Shown here: positions 20,227 to 32,342 of the stretch, piece after piece
How the letters are laid out: every line of letters starts with the position of its first letter
How positions within the stretch are numbered: position 1 is the first letter of the stretch
NCBI GenBank assembly: GCA_025617375.2
Contig: JAMYGW020000008.1
Span: 1,240,001-1,304,000 of the forward strand
Direction: 5' to 3'
Length of the DNA stretch: 64,000 nucleotides
Source of the DNA: Acarospora socialis
Taxonomy: Eukaryota; Ascomycota; Lecanoromycetes; Acarosporales; Acarosporaceae
Made by a program: the position numbers and the translations under genes
The notes under the pieces: model-generated
Told to the model about the DNA's origin: nothing
Database searches by the model: none
The model's input: only the letters and a program-made list of their open reading frames with translations

Positions 20227-23200
20227 ATGGGTTCCAGCCTCCCTACTCCAGTTTTCAGCTCAAAAACATCTCCTGCAGCTGATGACGGTATTCCAGCAAT
20301 TGAAGCCATGTATTCTTCGGACGAGGATGAGGACTCAGCTGAGCTGAGCGACACCCCCACTAGATCGGTGCACGAACATCCCAAAGGTGGCTCAGATACC
20401 GCGACAAGTACAACCAGAGCGTTAAGGCGTCTAGATGGCAAAGAGAAAGAAGTAGCTCTAGCTTGCGATAAGAAACGCCCTCTTCAACTTCTAGATCTTC
20501 CGGTGGATATCCTTAAGGAGATCATAAAAGAGGTATAGGTTACACAAAGCCTATGAAGTGCAACTGCTGGCTGATACGTCCTTGAAGGTTACGCATACTA
20601 ATGATCTTACCGCCCTGGCGCTTACACACTCGGCCTTGCATAACCTTACAATACCCCACATATACTCTCGCTTCGACATTGTCTGGCCAGACTCACATCC
20701 AACACCGGAACCTCGAGTAGGCGTGGATGCGTTGACCTACGGCCTGGCCACTTTGGTGATGGGGGAGGAGAACTTGGACGAACCGACATCGTTTGCCAGA
20801 GACTCCAAGTCAGCTGGATGCCAGCACTACACCTGTAAGGCATGCGGGACCGTAAACCAGGTCGAGAGCCTCCCTCGCTCTAGGAAGAGGCGTCGTGGCA
20901 ATCAGTATGCTCAATATACTCGAAAATTCTCCCTTGGCAACGGACCACCCGACTGGGTCCAGGAATATCTTATCACGAAGGAAGGTGGGAAAATGCTAGG
21001 AACGCTTGTTGCTCTGGCTGTGGCACGGATGCCGAATCTGGAGACGTTCATGTGGGATATGCCAACAGGCGTATTGAGAGATATTTGGCTTGCTCTGGCA
21101 TCTCTAGCGGATCAACGAAGTTGCCGCCTCCAACGGGTTTGGGTACGGTGGCATGACAACAGCGAAAATTCGATGCCATCTGCAGCTGCCCCTGTTCCAC
21201 AAACAATCTCGCCACCACATCCACCATTAACAGCAGGTACAACTTCATCTGCTGCGGTAGCGTCCTCTCAAACAATACCCATCAACGGATCCTCCGGTTC
21301 TGCGACCTCCGGAAGTTCTCCCCTTGCTCAATCACGGAATCGAGTGGAGCATCCAACATTCTCAATCCTACCTCCCCTGACGAGCTTGAACGTCTTAGAT
21401 ATTGATGAGCTAGCGTATTTGGATGAGATGAGCATACTCATAAGCCGATCAAAGCACCGTTTGCGTGAGTTGAGGATAGGAATAGCATCCCACGCCGAGA
21501 AGAGAGAATGGGTTACGGATGGAGATGACGATCACATAACGGGTGTGCTGAGTACGCTGATGCACCATGTGCATGACAATCAGCAGCACTCAGGCTCTTT
21601 ACCTTTCGAGCGTCCCACGTTATTATGCGTTAATCCTGTCGTCGCCGACATCCCTGGTCAGAGCAATGTTGTAGTCAGCAGTGCCGATGACGTCGGCACA
21701 GGCCAGAGTACGACACCTATAGTGGACGGTAGTAAATTGTCATTACCCCAGGATGGGACAATTAGCGCCACTGTGACGGACAATTTGGAGCGAGAGCCGT
21801 TTTTATCCACCGCTCGGCAGACCGCTATATCTATTGGAGGCTCGGGTTCTATGCATGGCGCCGATCATCTTGCGTCCCCTCAGTCTGATCTGGTCACGCT
21901 CGACGAATGCAGCATCCCTCTTCTAGGTGCGAGCGTCATCGAATCAAGCAGAAAAGACGAGAGCGCCCAAGCTGTGCATCCTCCGCTGCACATACCTATG
22001 AAGGGGTCAAAGCTTGCTTTACGGCCAAAATCAGACCTTGCTAACGCCACTTACGGCGCACACCAACAACGGCCAACAAAGTTGGAACTCGAAGTGCTCG
22101 CAATGGAACGAGTACCCCTTATTGTTCCTATAATACTACGAGATATCAATATATCAACAATAACATCTCTTACTATCCTCCACTGCCCCGAGCATGAACA
22201 ATTCTGGAAAATCCTTCGAAGAATTTATTTACCCCGGTCCTTAGCTCCACCATCTGTTCGTTCAACAATCTCACCCGGTCAGAGTGCTTCACGACGTGCT
22301 TCGACAGCAGATTCGGTCACTGTTGATGTTTCAGAATATAGACTGAATCTCAAGAGAATTCACACTGACGCGGTATCTATGCCACTCATCAGCTTCCTTA
22401 AGGATACTCTGGCACCCAACAGTCTCGAATGGCTGTTCCTCCAAGAAGGCCGTCCTTACAACTCCACGGTGCCTATAGATGCAATCTATCGTGGTCCTCT
22501 GAAGAGGCACAAAGCAAGCCTGAAGAAGTTGATGATCGATAGTTCGGATAGGACACTAGAAGGGCGTCCAGCATCCAACAACAGATGGAAGAAATGGGTT
22601 CTCAATCGCGACGTACTGAATTTCGTTACAAGTGGGAAGATGAGTGCTTTGAGAGAGCTTGGGATGGCGGTCGATTATAGAGACTGGGTAAGCATGCACC
22701 TACAAATGTTCAAGGTTACTGAAAGTGGTACTGACATCAGACAGCACTTCTTCCTCCAAAAGCTACCTAACATACCCCATCTCCGCTCTTTATACATACC
22801 TTATGTCTCGAATCACGTGAATCTCGATCCGCGCGAACTGGCATTACAGATTGTCGACATTATCGCGCTTCGTCCTGAGCTCGACATTTGTTACATTGGA
22901 ATAACTACCAAGTGTTTCGAGGTACTTGAGAACAAGCACTTTGATGAGCGTCACTCTGCTCATGATGCCTCCACGAACGTGGCGAATGCGGGCCCCGGTG
23001 GGATTGAAACCGATGACCATGCAGATAGCGAAGACGAGGACGACGAGGAAGACGAGGATGAGGATGAGGAAGATGGGAATCAAGCTGCGACCGATGCGAC
23101 TACGACAAATCCGGGTGATGCTTGGTCAGATGTGGTGTCTGATGACCAAGATGATTTGGATGGTGACTCGGATGGCACGGAAGAGGACATATGCAGACCA

Positions 23201-23275
23201 CGGTTGAGACTGAGGGAAATCCTATTTTACGATGACAAAGTTTCTATCTTCAAAGCCAGGCATGGGCGATTGTAA
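20227..23275 (+). CDS. F-box domain protein
   Basis: Probable substrate receptor of an SCF (Skp1-cullin-F-box) ubiquitin ligase; substrate unknown. Exons 20227-20532, 20588-22687 and 22745-23275 give 978 residues. The F-box straddles intron 1: PLQLLDLPVDILKEIIKEV, then ALALTHSALHNLTIPHIYSRF. A CKACGTVNQVE segment and basic patch (about 190-215) follow. The middle third is low-complexity and serine-rich with leucine-rich stretches such as LTSLNVLDIDELAYLDEMSI. The C-terminus carries a run of about 18 aspartates/glutamates near residue 900. Intron 2 (22688-22744, 57 bp) is a multiple of three with no stop, so retaining it would only insert 19 residues. The start is the first ATG after stops; an additional upstream exon is possible. 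Confidence 0.78.
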
Positions 23276-23717
23276 GACGCGATTGCGTTACTGTTGAAGC
23301 TTTATTACTTGCATTTAGCGACTAAGGAGTTTCAATTCGAGATGCTGAAAGCAAGGAATGGGTGATACCAGGGACAATTAGGTCGGATTGGAGGTTCCTG
23401 TAGGGGGTTAAATTAGGTAGATTAGCTGCAGCAAGCATAAGCTAGGTCATCATCTTGACTGCGAGTACTAAGTAGGAATCTTATCATAAGTTGATTCTCG
23501 GTCTCAAACTTGGAAGACTGTGTATCTCAGTTTCCAACCTTGTGATATCTGTAAAGAGGTATACTATGGTAGTGATCGAACCTGAAAGCATGTGATTACG
23601 GGTTCTGGACGCGCTGGCCAAGTCGAGTTACGCGAATGGACTTTCTACTCTGAAGCTAACGTAAACATCCATTATCCCTCAATTTCATAGGATCCAGATG
23701 TAAGGACGAGTATAGAT
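23276..23717. other. intergenic, APC2 promoter
   Basis: Contains the F-box gene 3' region and the APC2 promoter. No gene seen. Confidence 0.5.
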
Positions 23718-26353
23718 ATGCTTGCAGCTCAAAAACGGGTTTTTATCTCTGTTTTCCCCATATCTTCAACGGCAACCACAGTCCCCACGCCAGTGGCCAC
23801 TCCGGTCTTAGGCTTTACTGGTGAGGGACAATCCTTTGGAGGCCCTCAGATACCTTTGTCACCAGACCTTTCATCGCCGTCAGATATCGCTGCAGAGCAA
23901 GTTACATGGAACCGAGCATGGCATATTGCAACCAGCTTCTTAAAATTGCCGGAGGAGCAAATCACATATGTGCAAGCCAGCCTGGATGAATCTCAATTAA
24001 GAGGGCAATGGATGAAGGAATGCAACGCGGACGTGTCTCGGGCGGTTTCTTATCTCCTCACGTCTAGTTCAAGAGGACATACTTCCTTCGCTCTGCATCA
24101 TCAGGACGGTGATCTAGTGGTATGGTATACCAACGAAGTCAGACGCCATTTCCTCGCCTATGTGAGACCAGTTGTCACTCAGGTGCGTCAATGATAGTCT
24201 GTGGCTATAAATGTACCGGACTGATAGGGACGTAGTACCTTCAAAAGGCCGGGGACAACTCTACCGGTCTCACGACTTTCCTACGCACGTTGCAAGTGGC
24301 TCAGGCAATTTATCTCGATCCCTTCCGCAGCCGGATTCTCTTTACGACCAAGGATGCCTGGAGAATCGAGTCAAGGTTCCGTGGTGACCTCCACGCAACT
24401 GTTGCCTACTCGTTACCGAGACAGACGATCTCAGACCTCCTTGCTAAGGCGCTAACTGCGGATGGCTCGATAGTACTTGGATTGGAGTCTAGTTTTGGCG
24501 AGGAAGAGACGGATGCAATCCGTGAGGCAAAGGAACGTACGTTTAGGCTTGTGAGGGGATGTGAAAGTGTCGGCCTGGGTGGAGACGCCGCGCAGAGAGT
24601 GTTTGCTGATGTCATGAATAATCTCATGACCGAGTATGTCAAGCTTACCTATGCCGGACAGTGGGAGTCACCCTCATTAGTGACTGACGATCTACGTCGC
24701 TGGACAGAAAACTGTTTTGCACGGTTTGTTGTGGAGGTCCTGGAATGCCTCAAATCTACGGAAGGTGCGGACAATACGAACGTGAATGCTTACAGCGTCA
24801 GCCTGAGCGACGTTGAGAGGTGGCAAGTGATGGGCATCAATAGGCTGGGAGCCCTCCGCGTTACCGAATTGTTCAACATCGTGGTCGACTGGGATGCTAG
24901 CAAAGGTGCAATAGAGGATCTCAAGCAGTACATTACGACCCCTCTCGCTCGGACTCATCTAACGAGCTCATTTTCCTCCGTTCTCTCATCTCGGTTACTG
25001 CAGCCTGGGGCTTCTACAATCGAGATACTACAAGTGTATATCTCAATCATCCGAGCTTTCACAACCCTTGACCCGAAAGGGGTTCTCTTAGATCGAATTG
25101 CACGTCCTATCAGGCGATATCTGCGAGATCGCGACGATACCGTGAAAGTCATCGTCGAGGGGCTTTTTGCAGATCTCGAGGATGAAGACGGGGAGCCCAT
25201 CGAACCTAGTGGAGATGTATTGGCCGAGCTTGCCATTGAATTGAACACAGATACAAAAGTCGGAGCCCGTGATAACGATGACGCCGAGCTGGACTGGGAT
25301 GACATGAACTGGATGCCAGACCCGATCGATGCAGGGCCTGACTTCAAAAAGTCCAAGCACTCCGACGTGATCGGCACCCTGATCAGCCTATTCGATACCA
25401 AAGAAGTCTTTGTAAAGGAGTTCCAGAACGTAATGGGGGAGCATCTATTGGGGAAAGAGATATTGTTTGATAAAGAGATCCGTGTTCTCGAGCTTCTCAA
25501 GCTCCGTTTTGGAGAAGGCCCTCTACAGGCTTGTGAAGTCATGCTTCGAGACGTCCTCGATTCTAGGCGTGTCAATGCTACCATCCGGAACGACTCGACC
25601 CTAGCTCACGTCTTTCAAGAAGAAGGGGTACCAGATCTTTACGCAAAGGTATTATCACGACTCTTTTGGCCTGCCTTGCACGAGGAGAGCTTCTCGATTC
25701 CACCGGCTATCGCTGAGCTACAGAAGTCGTACGAAGAGGGCTTTGAGACTTTGAAACAATCAAGGAAGTTGACATGGCTCAACGCACTCGGATTCGTCAA
25801 TGTCGAGCTAGACCTCGAGGACCGTGTTGTACACGAACGGGTGCATACGTGGCAAGCAAGTGTCATATATGTTTTCAACAGCCTGCCATCCCCCGCCACT
25901 ACCAAGACTGTGGACCAATTGACCGACGAACTCGGTATGGATGAAACATTAGTTCGCAACGCTCTGACCTTCTGGGTCGGCAAGCTCGTTCTGAAAGAAG
26001 TCGTGCCTGACACATTCCAAGTCCTCGAAGTCCTCGAAGACAGTGAGATCGGCGACCACACCGCGCAGGCGGCCGTTGCGGCAGCGGCGGAAGCCGCAAC
26101 AAGTGCCGCCGCTCCTGCCGTCAGGTCGGCGTCAGATGTTGCGCTGGAGAAGATGCAGGTCTATTGGCAGTTCATCCAGGGTATGCTGACCAATCAAGGA
26201 GCGATGCCTTTACAGCGCATTATCATGATGCTAAAATTTGCCGTGCCGGGTGGGTTTCCATTCAGCAATGAAGAACTGAAGGAGTTTCTGGGTAGGATGG
26301 TTGCCGAAGGCCGTCTGGATCTTGCGGGCGGGAATTATAAACTCGTGCATTGA
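23718..26353 (+). CDS. APC2: anaphase-promoting complex subunit 2 (cullin homologue)
   Basis: Cullin-type scaffold of the APC/C ubiquitin ligase that binds the RING subunit Apc11 and drives mitotic exit (family knowledge). Exons 23718-24182 and 24236-26353 give 860 residues, a normal length. The N-terminal half holds cullin repeats. DDTVKVIVEGLFAD and ELDWDDMNWMPDPIDAGPDF precede the cullin-homology domain. That domain shows SDVIGTLISLFDTKEVFVKE, GEHLLGKEILFDKEIRVLEL, LKLRFGEGPLQACEVMLRD and LSRLFWPALHEESFSIPP, all family hallmarks. An alanine-rich linker (about residues 770-790) leads to the C-terminal winged helix, MLKFAVPGGFPFSNEELKEF, ending GGNYKLVH. Cullin neddylation residues are not expected in Apc2 and none is apparent. 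The start is the first ATG; the first 40 residues are poorly conserved. Confidence 0.92.
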
Positions 26354-27437
26354 GGACTGGGTCATGCATGACATACGATAGAGTGGATGGCGTTCCTTGA
26401 TTAGGTGATGGGTTGATGACACGGGGCTGCAATACAGCATTTACGCTACCTTAATGAGAGGTTTGCATTGGTAATAGAGGTTGAAGGAGCACAACAATGA
26501 ATGGCGATGTAAGGGAGCTGAGTTTATCAGGAAAATTGAAAGCCTGACAGTCTCACCCTACCTACAGGGCCAGATTTGACGGATCGACGCATGCAGCCTA
26601 CTTCAAGGCTCAAGTCATGCAACGGAAGATAATGGCACATGTCAGCTGAGGCCGAGCACTTACATTGTGTTGCTCCCAACATCAGTAATCGTCTGCTCCG
26701 AATACATTCTCGTAGCTCGTAATCACTGACATCAGGTCACATAAGATACCTTGCTACATCGATTGGGCTGTAACGCCTACCCTAGCCTCGGGCTCCATCC
26801 TTTACTCGAAGTCTAAGAGTCTACTACCCTGGCACGCTTATTAATCGGGTCACAATCACCCCTCCTCTCGTCAACCCACACCTCTTCTCCATTCGATCAC
26901 CCAGCCTCGGGATAAGGTCCAGAGAAGGTCAAGCTCAGCTTGAAGCCAGCTGGTACCCGCCAAAAGCAGTATCGATTGCTCCTCTTTCGAACGGGAAGGA
27001 GCCTCAAAGCCGTTTCGTCTCAAGCCACAAAATCTCCTCGTCCTCGCGACATAACCCCCCGCGTTCCCGGCGCTAGAGAGGACAAAGCAGGGCCCAGAGC
27101 TTCGCCGGCTGGAGCAATGCTCAGGGATGAGGAATGTCTTATGCCTTCAATTTACCCCGCGCCTCGGCCTCTGGCTGGAACCCTGAAATGATTCCTAATC
27201 AGGTGAATTCATTGCCGTTGATGCGGTGACGATTGACTTTATATCTTCCGAGGTGGAACCCTCTTCAGCATTTCGACCTTTATCTTAGCTGTGACGTTGC
27301 CGTGTACATACTCATCGCAATACTTTACAGAGGATCACTGCTGTTGTCTTGCACTGTGAAAAGATCTCACATTACCTTTCCTTTTCATCGACCTCCATTC
27401 TCCACGTCAGATAAGACAGATACTCAAAGGAAGGAAG
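26354..27437. other. intergenic, no gene recognised
   Basis: About 1.1 kb between APC2 and the GFA-fold gene. The open frame at 26940-27191 has no family resemblance. The final 100 bp are pyrimidine-rich, as expected before a fungal start codon. Confidence 0.45.
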
Positions 27438-27972
27438 ATGGGCGACACACCGCTCAAAGGAGGCTGCTACTGCGGTCAGATTCGCATCGAGTACACTGGT
27501 CAGCCCGCCATGAAGGTATTTGGCCCCCTTCATTTCCTCAGCCATCCACTCAGCCATCCACTCAGCTATCCCCTCCTCTCTTCCCTTCAAGTTTTCATCC
27601 CCACTGACACTGTCCCTCCTCGAGGCCCTCTGCCACTGCCTCGACTGCCGCAAAATCAGCGGCTCGACCTACAGCACGAACATCGGCGTTCCGGAATCGA
27701 ACTTCAAACTGGTCTCCGGCACGCCCAAGACCATCTCCAAGACGGCCGACAGCGGCAACACGATCACGAGCCACTTCTGCGGCGACTGCGGCTCCACGCT
27801 GTTCCGCACGGGCGACAGCTTCCCGAACACGGTGATTATTAAGTTGGGCGTCATGGACAGTGTGGATGCATTTGAGAAGGCGAAGCCGGAGGTTGAGCTG
27901 TACCATGGGCAGAGGGTCAACTGGGTGCCGGAGATTCAGGGCGCGAAGCAGGTGGAGGCTATGCCGTCGTGA
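27438..27972 (+). CDS. GFA/CENP-V-fold protein (glutathione-dependent formaldehyde-activating-like)
   Basis: Small zinc protein of the GFA domain family; members were named for formaldehyde-glutathione adduct formation, but most fungal copies have no proven substrate. Exons 27438-27515 and 27625-27972 give 141 residues, the normal size. Zinc ligands are visible as GGCYCGQIRIEY, ALCHCLDCRKISGS and FCGDCGSTLF, giving the two conserved metal sites. The ending VELYHGQRVNWVPEI is typical. The 109-bp intron holds a short tandem repeat. The second exon is GC-rich (third positions mainly C or G), unlike the AT-richer flanks. There is no transporter or dehydrogenase neighbour to suggest a pathway. Confidence 0.87.
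27535..27578. repeat. short tandem repeat inside GFA intron
   Basis: About three copies of a 12-bp unit close to CTCAGCCATCCA, the last slightly diverged (CTCAGCTATCCC). Wholly intronic; it may vary in copy number among strains. Confidence 0.7.
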
Positions 27973-28254
27973 GATCTAGGGACGGGTGATGCAGATGGGC
28001 CTTGCATGGCGAGAGACGGTGTGGTGGGCTGGGGGTGCTGTTGGGCTTGAGCGGCTGTGGTTCGGTGCTCGAGAACTATTTGGCGATACTGGTTAGGTAA
28101 CCAGCGAACCATACCCGGACCTTGCATTCTCCATTCCTTCCTCCTCTATAGAAGCCAATAGTGAGGGCGAGGTCGATTCGTTGAACGATCAAGATAAGAG
28201 CTATCGCCCTTAACCAAGCCACACGCTACGCTACCAACCACACCTTCCTCTCAC

Positions 28255-28462
28255 TTAAGACACGCAACAAACACTCTTATCCTTCTTAGTGCTTTTCTTC
28301 TGGCCATCCGTTCTGTCCATTCTCTCTTCCACCTTTCTCCCTTCGCCCTCCTCTCTCCTTGTTCAACAAGTTATCACCAACCCCCCCCCCTCTCCCCTCT
28401 CCCCTTCACTACTCCCTCTAGCGATATAGCTTACCGTATCTCGTCCCACGACAACCGTAGCG
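28255..28462 (+). promoter_or_regulatory. CT-rich promoter/leader tract
   Basis: About 200 bp with long runs of C and T, including ten consecutive Cs at 28381-28390, ending directly before CGATGGCAACC. Such pyrimidine tracts precede start codons of highly expressed fungal genes. The downstream gene is not recognised. Confidence 0.4.
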
Positions 28463-28618
28463 ATGGCAACCGTGGGTCGTCCACCGCTCTTGCTCAGCGC
28501 TAGGACCATCATCACGTGTCGAACTAGACGCCGAATAGCAGTGCTTCTATACAGACATCAACGCATCGCCACAGGCTCGAAGGAGTTTGCTCCGACTATA
28601 CGGTACCGCTCGCGGTAA
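28463..28618 (+). CDS. uncertain short ORF after CT-rich leader
   Basis: ATG in good context (GCGATGGC) starts 51 codons, MATVGRPPLLLSARTIITCR onwards, ending at a TAA that also forms GGTAAGACC, a possible splice donor. A further frame is open from about 28557 to 28965, and two other frames in the same stretch are also open, so reading direction and frame cannot be settled. No family is recognised. It may be a first exon, a relic, or a non-coding transcript. Confidence 0.22.
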   Translation: MATVGRPPLLLSARTIITCRTRRRIAVLLYRHQRIATGSKEFAPTIRYRSR

Positions 28619-30228
28619 GACCATGGAAGGATTGGACGTTGGTCGGTCGAAGGTCGTCAAGTTGCTGGTGCCAAGAAATGTATCCATGCTTTGGCTGTCT
28701 TGCTGCCCAAGTCCTTGAAAACCTGGCTGAGCATATCGAACTTGTCGTATTCTCTTCCAGAAGGCATCCGAAACGCCCCGTTGGATTCGGGACACAGCAC
28801 ATCAATCCATGCGTGCCGCGTAGTGGCCGACCGGGATTTGCTGCATCAGGTCCTTGTGCCTCGTACCGGGAATCTACCATGTACTCTAATGGTCCGTATT
28901 GTGAGATCTATCAGGAACTTTGTACGGCAGTTCGTTCTGTAACCTGTTCCATGACATGTGCATGAGCGGCGGAAACTCGGGCCCCCAAGCAATGACCGAA
29001 AAACTGCATGCCAACAGCAGAACAAGGCTTCGATCAGGTGATTAGGCTGACACAGATGCAGAAACGGGCGATGAAGACGTCAATTACATGGGCTTTACGC
29101 TGGGATCTCGCACGAGATTCGGGAGCGGTGTGAATAAGGCGATCGAACCAATGGGTGGGATTGAAATCCCGAGGCCACGTCTGTGGTGCGTGATGCCTAT
29201 GTGAGATCACATGAGGTAGGATACGCAACAACGAAACGTGCAGAGCTGTCGGGGCTCAGAGCGCAGATAGGTTATCAATGAAGCTAGGATTGATAAGATC
29301 AAAGGATTAGTTGAGTTGAGATGAGATGAGATGTGTAATGCACTAGATACGGGTTGTCTCTGGTGAGATGATGCGATGGCTTTCGAAGTTGAGCTTAGAT
29401 AGATACAAGGATATAATTCTGTGTACACATACGGAGTCCACCCACAATATAGGTACTCTAAAGTGGAGAGGGACCGTGACCACGATTCGAGAGCTTGAGC
29501 TTACCTTAAGTTACATGTAAGTTGTAAAAATTGATGCCAACGTTAGGTAGTTAGCGTAAGGCTAAAGAGTGGCCCGCGGGAACGGAAAAGCTAAAGAAGA
29601 CCCACATGGCCCGGATACGCTCGGCCCCCACCTCCACATGCTTCCCACGAGTGACGAGTCCCCTACGGAGTACATCACATTACATAATCAGACGCATTTG
29701 ATTTCGACCATGTGTCTCTGCCAGCAGGCCATAACGCAATCTTTGGAATCATAACAACCACTACCTATATGTATGGAACAACCACACGGCCATACAGTGT
29801 TGACCTTGGAGAATGATGAGGAAGACCGAAAGGTTATGTAAGTTACACACGTACGAGCTGCAACAACTACTCAGCCAACCACACTAATGCACGTCTATGC
29901 AAGCAGAGGCAAGCACTTACCTTACCTACCGGCACACCCCTCAAAGATCCAACCTTGAACCTGGCCAAAGCAAAGCCAAAGAGCAAGACCCCATCCAAGC
30001 TCCGACAGCGGTCTGGTGCCGACGCAATCGGAGTGAGGAGACGATCCCAATGTCCAATATATCGAACACCAATCCCTGCGCTTTGCTTTGCTGTCGAAGA
30101 AGAATCGGCGTACCAGACCACACTGTCGGGATGTCCTTAAAAGGCTTAAAGATTACACCGGAATTCCCACCCGCTCTATCTCCCCACATTGGCTTTTGAC
30201 TTAGCATACGGAGGTACAGATACCTACT

Positions 30229-30251
30229 TAACTAACTACCTACCTACCTAC
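30229..30251. repeat. TACC tetranucleotide repeat
   Basis: A run of ACTACCTACCTACCTAC-type units about 175 bp upstream of the methyltransferase start. Similar ACCT-rich words recur in other intergenic regions of this window. Confidence 0.6.
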
Positions 30252-30425
30252 GCTGTTGCGTCCCTGGTCCGGATGCGACTCTTTTCGCCACCTCTCTCGG
30301 CGCCTGATCATCACTCTACTCTATGACTGACTCGAAACTTCCTATATACTCTTGTGTCCGATGTATGAATACGGATCGTTCAGACGGCAGACTCTACGGC
30401 ACTCCCTCCACCTCTTCGCTTCACC

Positions 30426-31808
30426 ATGCCTCCTGCTGCAATCAGCAATTACTACCCCACAACGAACCTGTCAACAACCCACGGCCAGATTGAAGCTGAG
30501 GTTCACGTACGTCAATGATCACTTCATCGCCGCTCAATTGATATTCCCAACTGACGCTTCACAGTCCCAAGAAACGGGAAGCGACGACGACGAACTGTAT
30601 GTTTCGAATCCTACCCGGGTTGTCGGGACCATGTTACACACGGGCTTGACGCTATGACCGCGATTCTCAGTGTCTCCGGAATTGACCTTATGCTTGGTGA
30701 CAGTTCTTCCACCCAATCCTTGACGGACAGTGTCTGCAACTATCCGATCGAGAATGGCAGGAGTTATCACAGATACCGCGAAGGATGTCCGTCCTCTACC
30801 CTTGACGACCCAAATGCGAACAACCTGCTGACGTCAATCCGACCACAGCATACTGCTTCCCCAATGACCCTGCCGAACTTGAACGTCTCGACCTCCAATA
30901 CGAACTCTTCAAACGACTCCACCAGGGAAAAATATACTTCGCGCCCCTGACCAAACCCAAACGGATTCTCGACATCGGCACCGGCACGGGCATCTGGCCC
31001 ATCGAGATGGCCGAGCTCTTCCCATCCGCCTCCGTCATCGGCACCGACCTCTCTCCCATCCAACCCACCACCATCCCCTCCAACGTCCACTTCCTCATCG
31101 ACGACGCCTCCGAGCCCGACTGGCTCTACCCGCCCGGCCACTTTTCCTACATCCACACGCGCGTCCTGCTCGGCTGCTTCGAGGACTTCCGCGCCATCAT
31201 CGCCCGCGCCTTCAAGTACCTCGAGCCCGGCGGGCACATGGAGAGCCAGGAGGCGTACACGACCCCCTACTGCGACGACGGCACCATGCGCCCGGACTTT
31301 GCGCTGCTCGAGTGGACGCGCCACCTCGACGACGCGGCCATGACCTTCGGCCGCCCGATCCGCATCGCCAACAAGCTGAAGCGCTGGTACGAAGAGGCCG
31401 GCTTCGTCGACGTCGAGGAGCGCGTCTACAAACTCCCGATGAACCCCTGGCCCGAGGACAAGCGCATGAAGGAGATCGGCCGCTGGTCCGAGATCAACTG
31501 GCTCGATGGCCTCCAGGGCTTCAGCCTCGCGTGGTTTTCGCGCGTCCTGGGCTGGAGCAAGGCCGAGATCGAGGTGTTTTTGGTCGGGGTCCGCCGGGCG
31601 ATCGCGCAGAGGGAGGTTCATGTCTATCATAAAGCGTGCGTTTCCTTTCCCCTCCACTACCAGATGTCGGTCGGTCGTACCATTTGCTGATGTTTCGCTA
31701 CGTCACAGGTACGTTGTCTGGGGTCGCAAACCGTACCCGCACGAAGTGGCGGCGAACTCGAGAGTTAAGTCGAAAGCGAAGTCGACGGCGGCGGCGGCGT
31801 CGACCTGA
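30426..31808 (+). CDS. LaeA-like SAM-dependent methyltransferase
   Basis: Class I methyltransferase of the large fungal LaeA-like family; some members regulate secondary metabolism, most have no known substrate. Exons 30426-30506, 30565-30596, 30704-30786, 30849-31635 and 31709-31808 give 360 residues. After an acidic serine-rich leader come NYPIENGRSYHRYREG, YCFPNDPAELERLDLQYELF, motif I RILDIGTGTGIWPIEMAE, VIGTDLSPIQP, NVHFLIDDASEPDWLY, FSYIHTRVLLGCFEDF and FKYLEPGGHMESQEA. The end is MNPWPEDKRMKEIGRWSEIN and an alanine-rich tail. The third intron donor reads GTCCGT, non-consensus but needed for frame. Exon 4 is strikingly GC-rich. It faces the nitrate transporter tail to tail; a functional link is not evident. 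Confidence 0.85.
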
Positions 31809-32342
31809 TTACACGATTTTATGAGTAACGACCCCCTCGTCCTTTTCCGTACCTTTTTCGGGTGCAAGGAGCATGGTGTTTGGGCGCTGGTTTTGGTAGA
31901 ATGTGGATAGACGGGGGAGCACGGCGTTTCTTTCGGCGTGGCCTGCTTTTCGATATATACCTTCACCGTTTGATGCGACGGTACATGACCGTTTGGCAGG
32001 GGACGAGTTAGGGTAGGTGGTAGTTACTTCATGCCAGCTCAGCTGTTCATACAGTGTTGTAGGTAGTGGTGTCTTTCCTCCTATAGACAGACACGAAAGA
32101 TCACACCTAGACTCAGAACGCGAGAACATAACATCCGTTCATGTACACGCCATGCAGGCAAAGCCGAGTATGCATCGGAGCCAGTATCAGTATTACGAAC
32201 ATGTCAGATTCAGCACCCTATCCTATGTTCACAAACCCCCAACGAGTCCAACCATCCATCTACAACAGCCTAACCACATCCCAACACCATGACGCAGAAC
32301 ATTGACCACGACAAAGGAGACCCACAACCAAAACCCTCCACA
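31809..32342. other. intergenic between convergent genes
   Basis: Shared 3' region of the methyltransferase and the nitrate transporter. No supported gene or repeat. Confidence 0.5.

Larger units (their letters stand above)
27973..30425. other. 2.4 kb interval without an assignable gene
   Basis: Contains a strong-looking pyrimidine-rich leader at 28255-28462 leading to an ATG of uncertain status, multi-frame open sequence to 28965, and AT-richer DNA afterwards. A palindrome TTACATGTAA lies near 29512-29521, and there are TACC repeats at 30229-30251. Nothing here can be named. Confidence 0.4.

Noticed and set aside
26940-27191. 83-codon ORF before the GFA-fold gene
   Set aside because: Proline/arginine-rich, no start context or homologue recognised.
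30767-31657. 296-codon minus-strand frame opposite the methyltransferase
   Set aside because: Antisense shadow produced by the high third-position GC of the methyltransferase exon; valine/aspartate-rich with no family features.
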